Shown here: positions 63,201 to 64,000 of the stretch, piece by piece | Layout of the letters: each line of letters begins with the position of its first letter | Numbering within the stretch: the stretch's first letter is position 1 | Source of the DNA: Plecoglossus altivelis | Taxonomy: Eukaryota; Chordata; Actinopteri; Osmeriformes; Plecoglossidae | Direction: 5' to 3' | Length of the DNA stretch: 64,000 bases | NCBI GenBank assembly: GCA_036571765.1 | Contig: BROE01000019.1 | Span: forward strand, 1,663,367-1,727,366 | Notes under the pieces: generated by a model | Database searches by the model: none | What the model was told of the DNA's origin: nothing | Seen by the model: only the letters and a program-made list of their open reading frames with translations | Program-made: the position numbers and the translations under genes

Positions 63201-63868
63201 TTTGCTTTTCTGTTCGCTGGAATAACACTTCTCCACCACTGAGAAGAGTCAATGAGCGCCTCAGGAACTCCACTTTGAATCAAGCCATATCAGATCTCAT
63301 AGCACACATTGAACACTGGAAAATATCGATGAGTGGCTTTTCAGGTTACACAAGAACACAACTATACTGCAGCATGGAGGGAATATTTTGGGGTTTAGGG
63401 TTCAACGTGAATGACTATGTCTTAATGTTAGCCAGAGGTTTTGTTAATCTTAATCTGAGCTGTCAGATGGCCTGAGGAGTCTGATTTTCTTGTGGGATAT
63501 GAACGTAATATGTTCAAGAGATGACTGCGAAATTCAGATAACTCAGGAGCAACAGAGTACTTTTACATGTCAATCCTGTTTGAGGACCACACACTAACAC
63601 ATTCATGTGCACTCAGGTGCTGCAATGTCAGTCCTTGACTTGTGGATGATGTGAGCGCGGTGGGTAGAACAAATTGGGTGGGGGCAGTGTTTGGCTAGCT
63701 TGGTCTCATAGGGGTTCAGTGTGTGTGTATGTTTATGTGCATGTGTGTGTGTGTTCATGGGCAAATGCCTGTGGGTGTTTCTGTTGTCTTTCCGACCACA
63801 TCAGTGTTGTTTGTCAGGCTGCCCTTCCTTTGAATTAATTATTACCAAAGTGAGGTAACAGACAGACA

Positions 63869-63887
63869 CACACACACACACACACAT
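63869..63887. repeat. (CA)n microsatellite
   Basis: CA dinucleotide run preceded by GACAGACA; a GT-rich stretch lies upstream at about 63719-63755. Confidence 0.85.
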
Positions 63888-64000
63888 ACCACACAGGTAG
63901 TTGAGGACTCTCATTCTTTAAGTGTCACTTTCCTGCTGGAAGCACAGCACTCTAATGAGGACATTACTGCATTTAGGAAAGGATGAAATGTTTAATCACA

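Larger units (their letters stand above)
54373..64000. other. Gene-free region with microsatellites
   Basis: No exon of a recognisable family on either strand. GA, CT, GT, TTTC and CA simple repeats are frequent and cause several long low-complexity open frames (for example an Arg/Glu-rich one at 55246-55677). GC content rises locally around 55000-57300 without a gene model. It could be intergenic or intronic. Confidence 0.5.

Overview
The window looks like vertebrate nuclear DNA, most probably from a ray-finned (teleost) fish. The genes have many short exons with GT-AG introns, the tRNAs carry internal A and B boxes, and dinucleotide microsatellites are dense. Several interspersed repeats have the look of common teleost retroposon tails. 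The protein-coding genes match vertebrate families closely enough that I could splice most of them exon by exon, with phases that agree throughout. Gene names and human comparisons come from memory of the protein families; no database search was run.

Layout. 1-10317 has no gene I can support, only simple repeats. A run of exactly 500 Ns (10318-10817) follows. 10818-11560 is a decaying tandem array of tRNA-Val units with one intact tRNA-Val(CAC); an intact tRNA-Val(AAC) sits at 12918. At 13833-14381 (minus) is a mis12 kinetochore homologue whose reading frame is broken several times. Pointing away from it is derl2 (15758-18655, plus), which is intact, 239 residues, and carries two adjacent minor-class (U12-type) introns. 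Next come scimp (20906-22243, minus), a small lymphoid transmembrane adaptor, and rabep1 (24231-35406, plus), encoding rabaptin-5 in 18 coding exons (857 residues). Then trat1 (39581-42654, minus), a T-cell-receptor-associated adaptor, and a CD96-like immunoglobulin receptor (45001-47404, minus). 47405-64000 has no recognisable gene; it holds microsatellites, a small family of piggyBac-like miniature elements and other repeat fragments.

How the genes fit together. mis12, derl2, scimp and rabep1 correspond to genes that lie close together on human 17p13.2. trat1 and CD96 correspond to genes on human 3q13. The window therefore joins two syntenic blocks. The result is that three tyrosine-based immune signalling membrane proteins (scimp, trat1, CD96-like) lie on the same strand within about 27 kb, with the endosomal Rab5/Rab4 effector rabep1 between them. 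Derlin-2 (ER-associated degradation) and Mis12 (kinetochore) are housekeeping genes.

Quality warnings. A roughly 360-bp segment is repeated in tandem at 19641-20405, and the copies differ mostly by single inserted bases. The mis12 frame breaks and one indel-riddled tRNA copy look similar. Parts of 10.8-20.4 kb may therefore hold uncorrected long-read sequence, so frame breaks there should not be taken as biological without checking.
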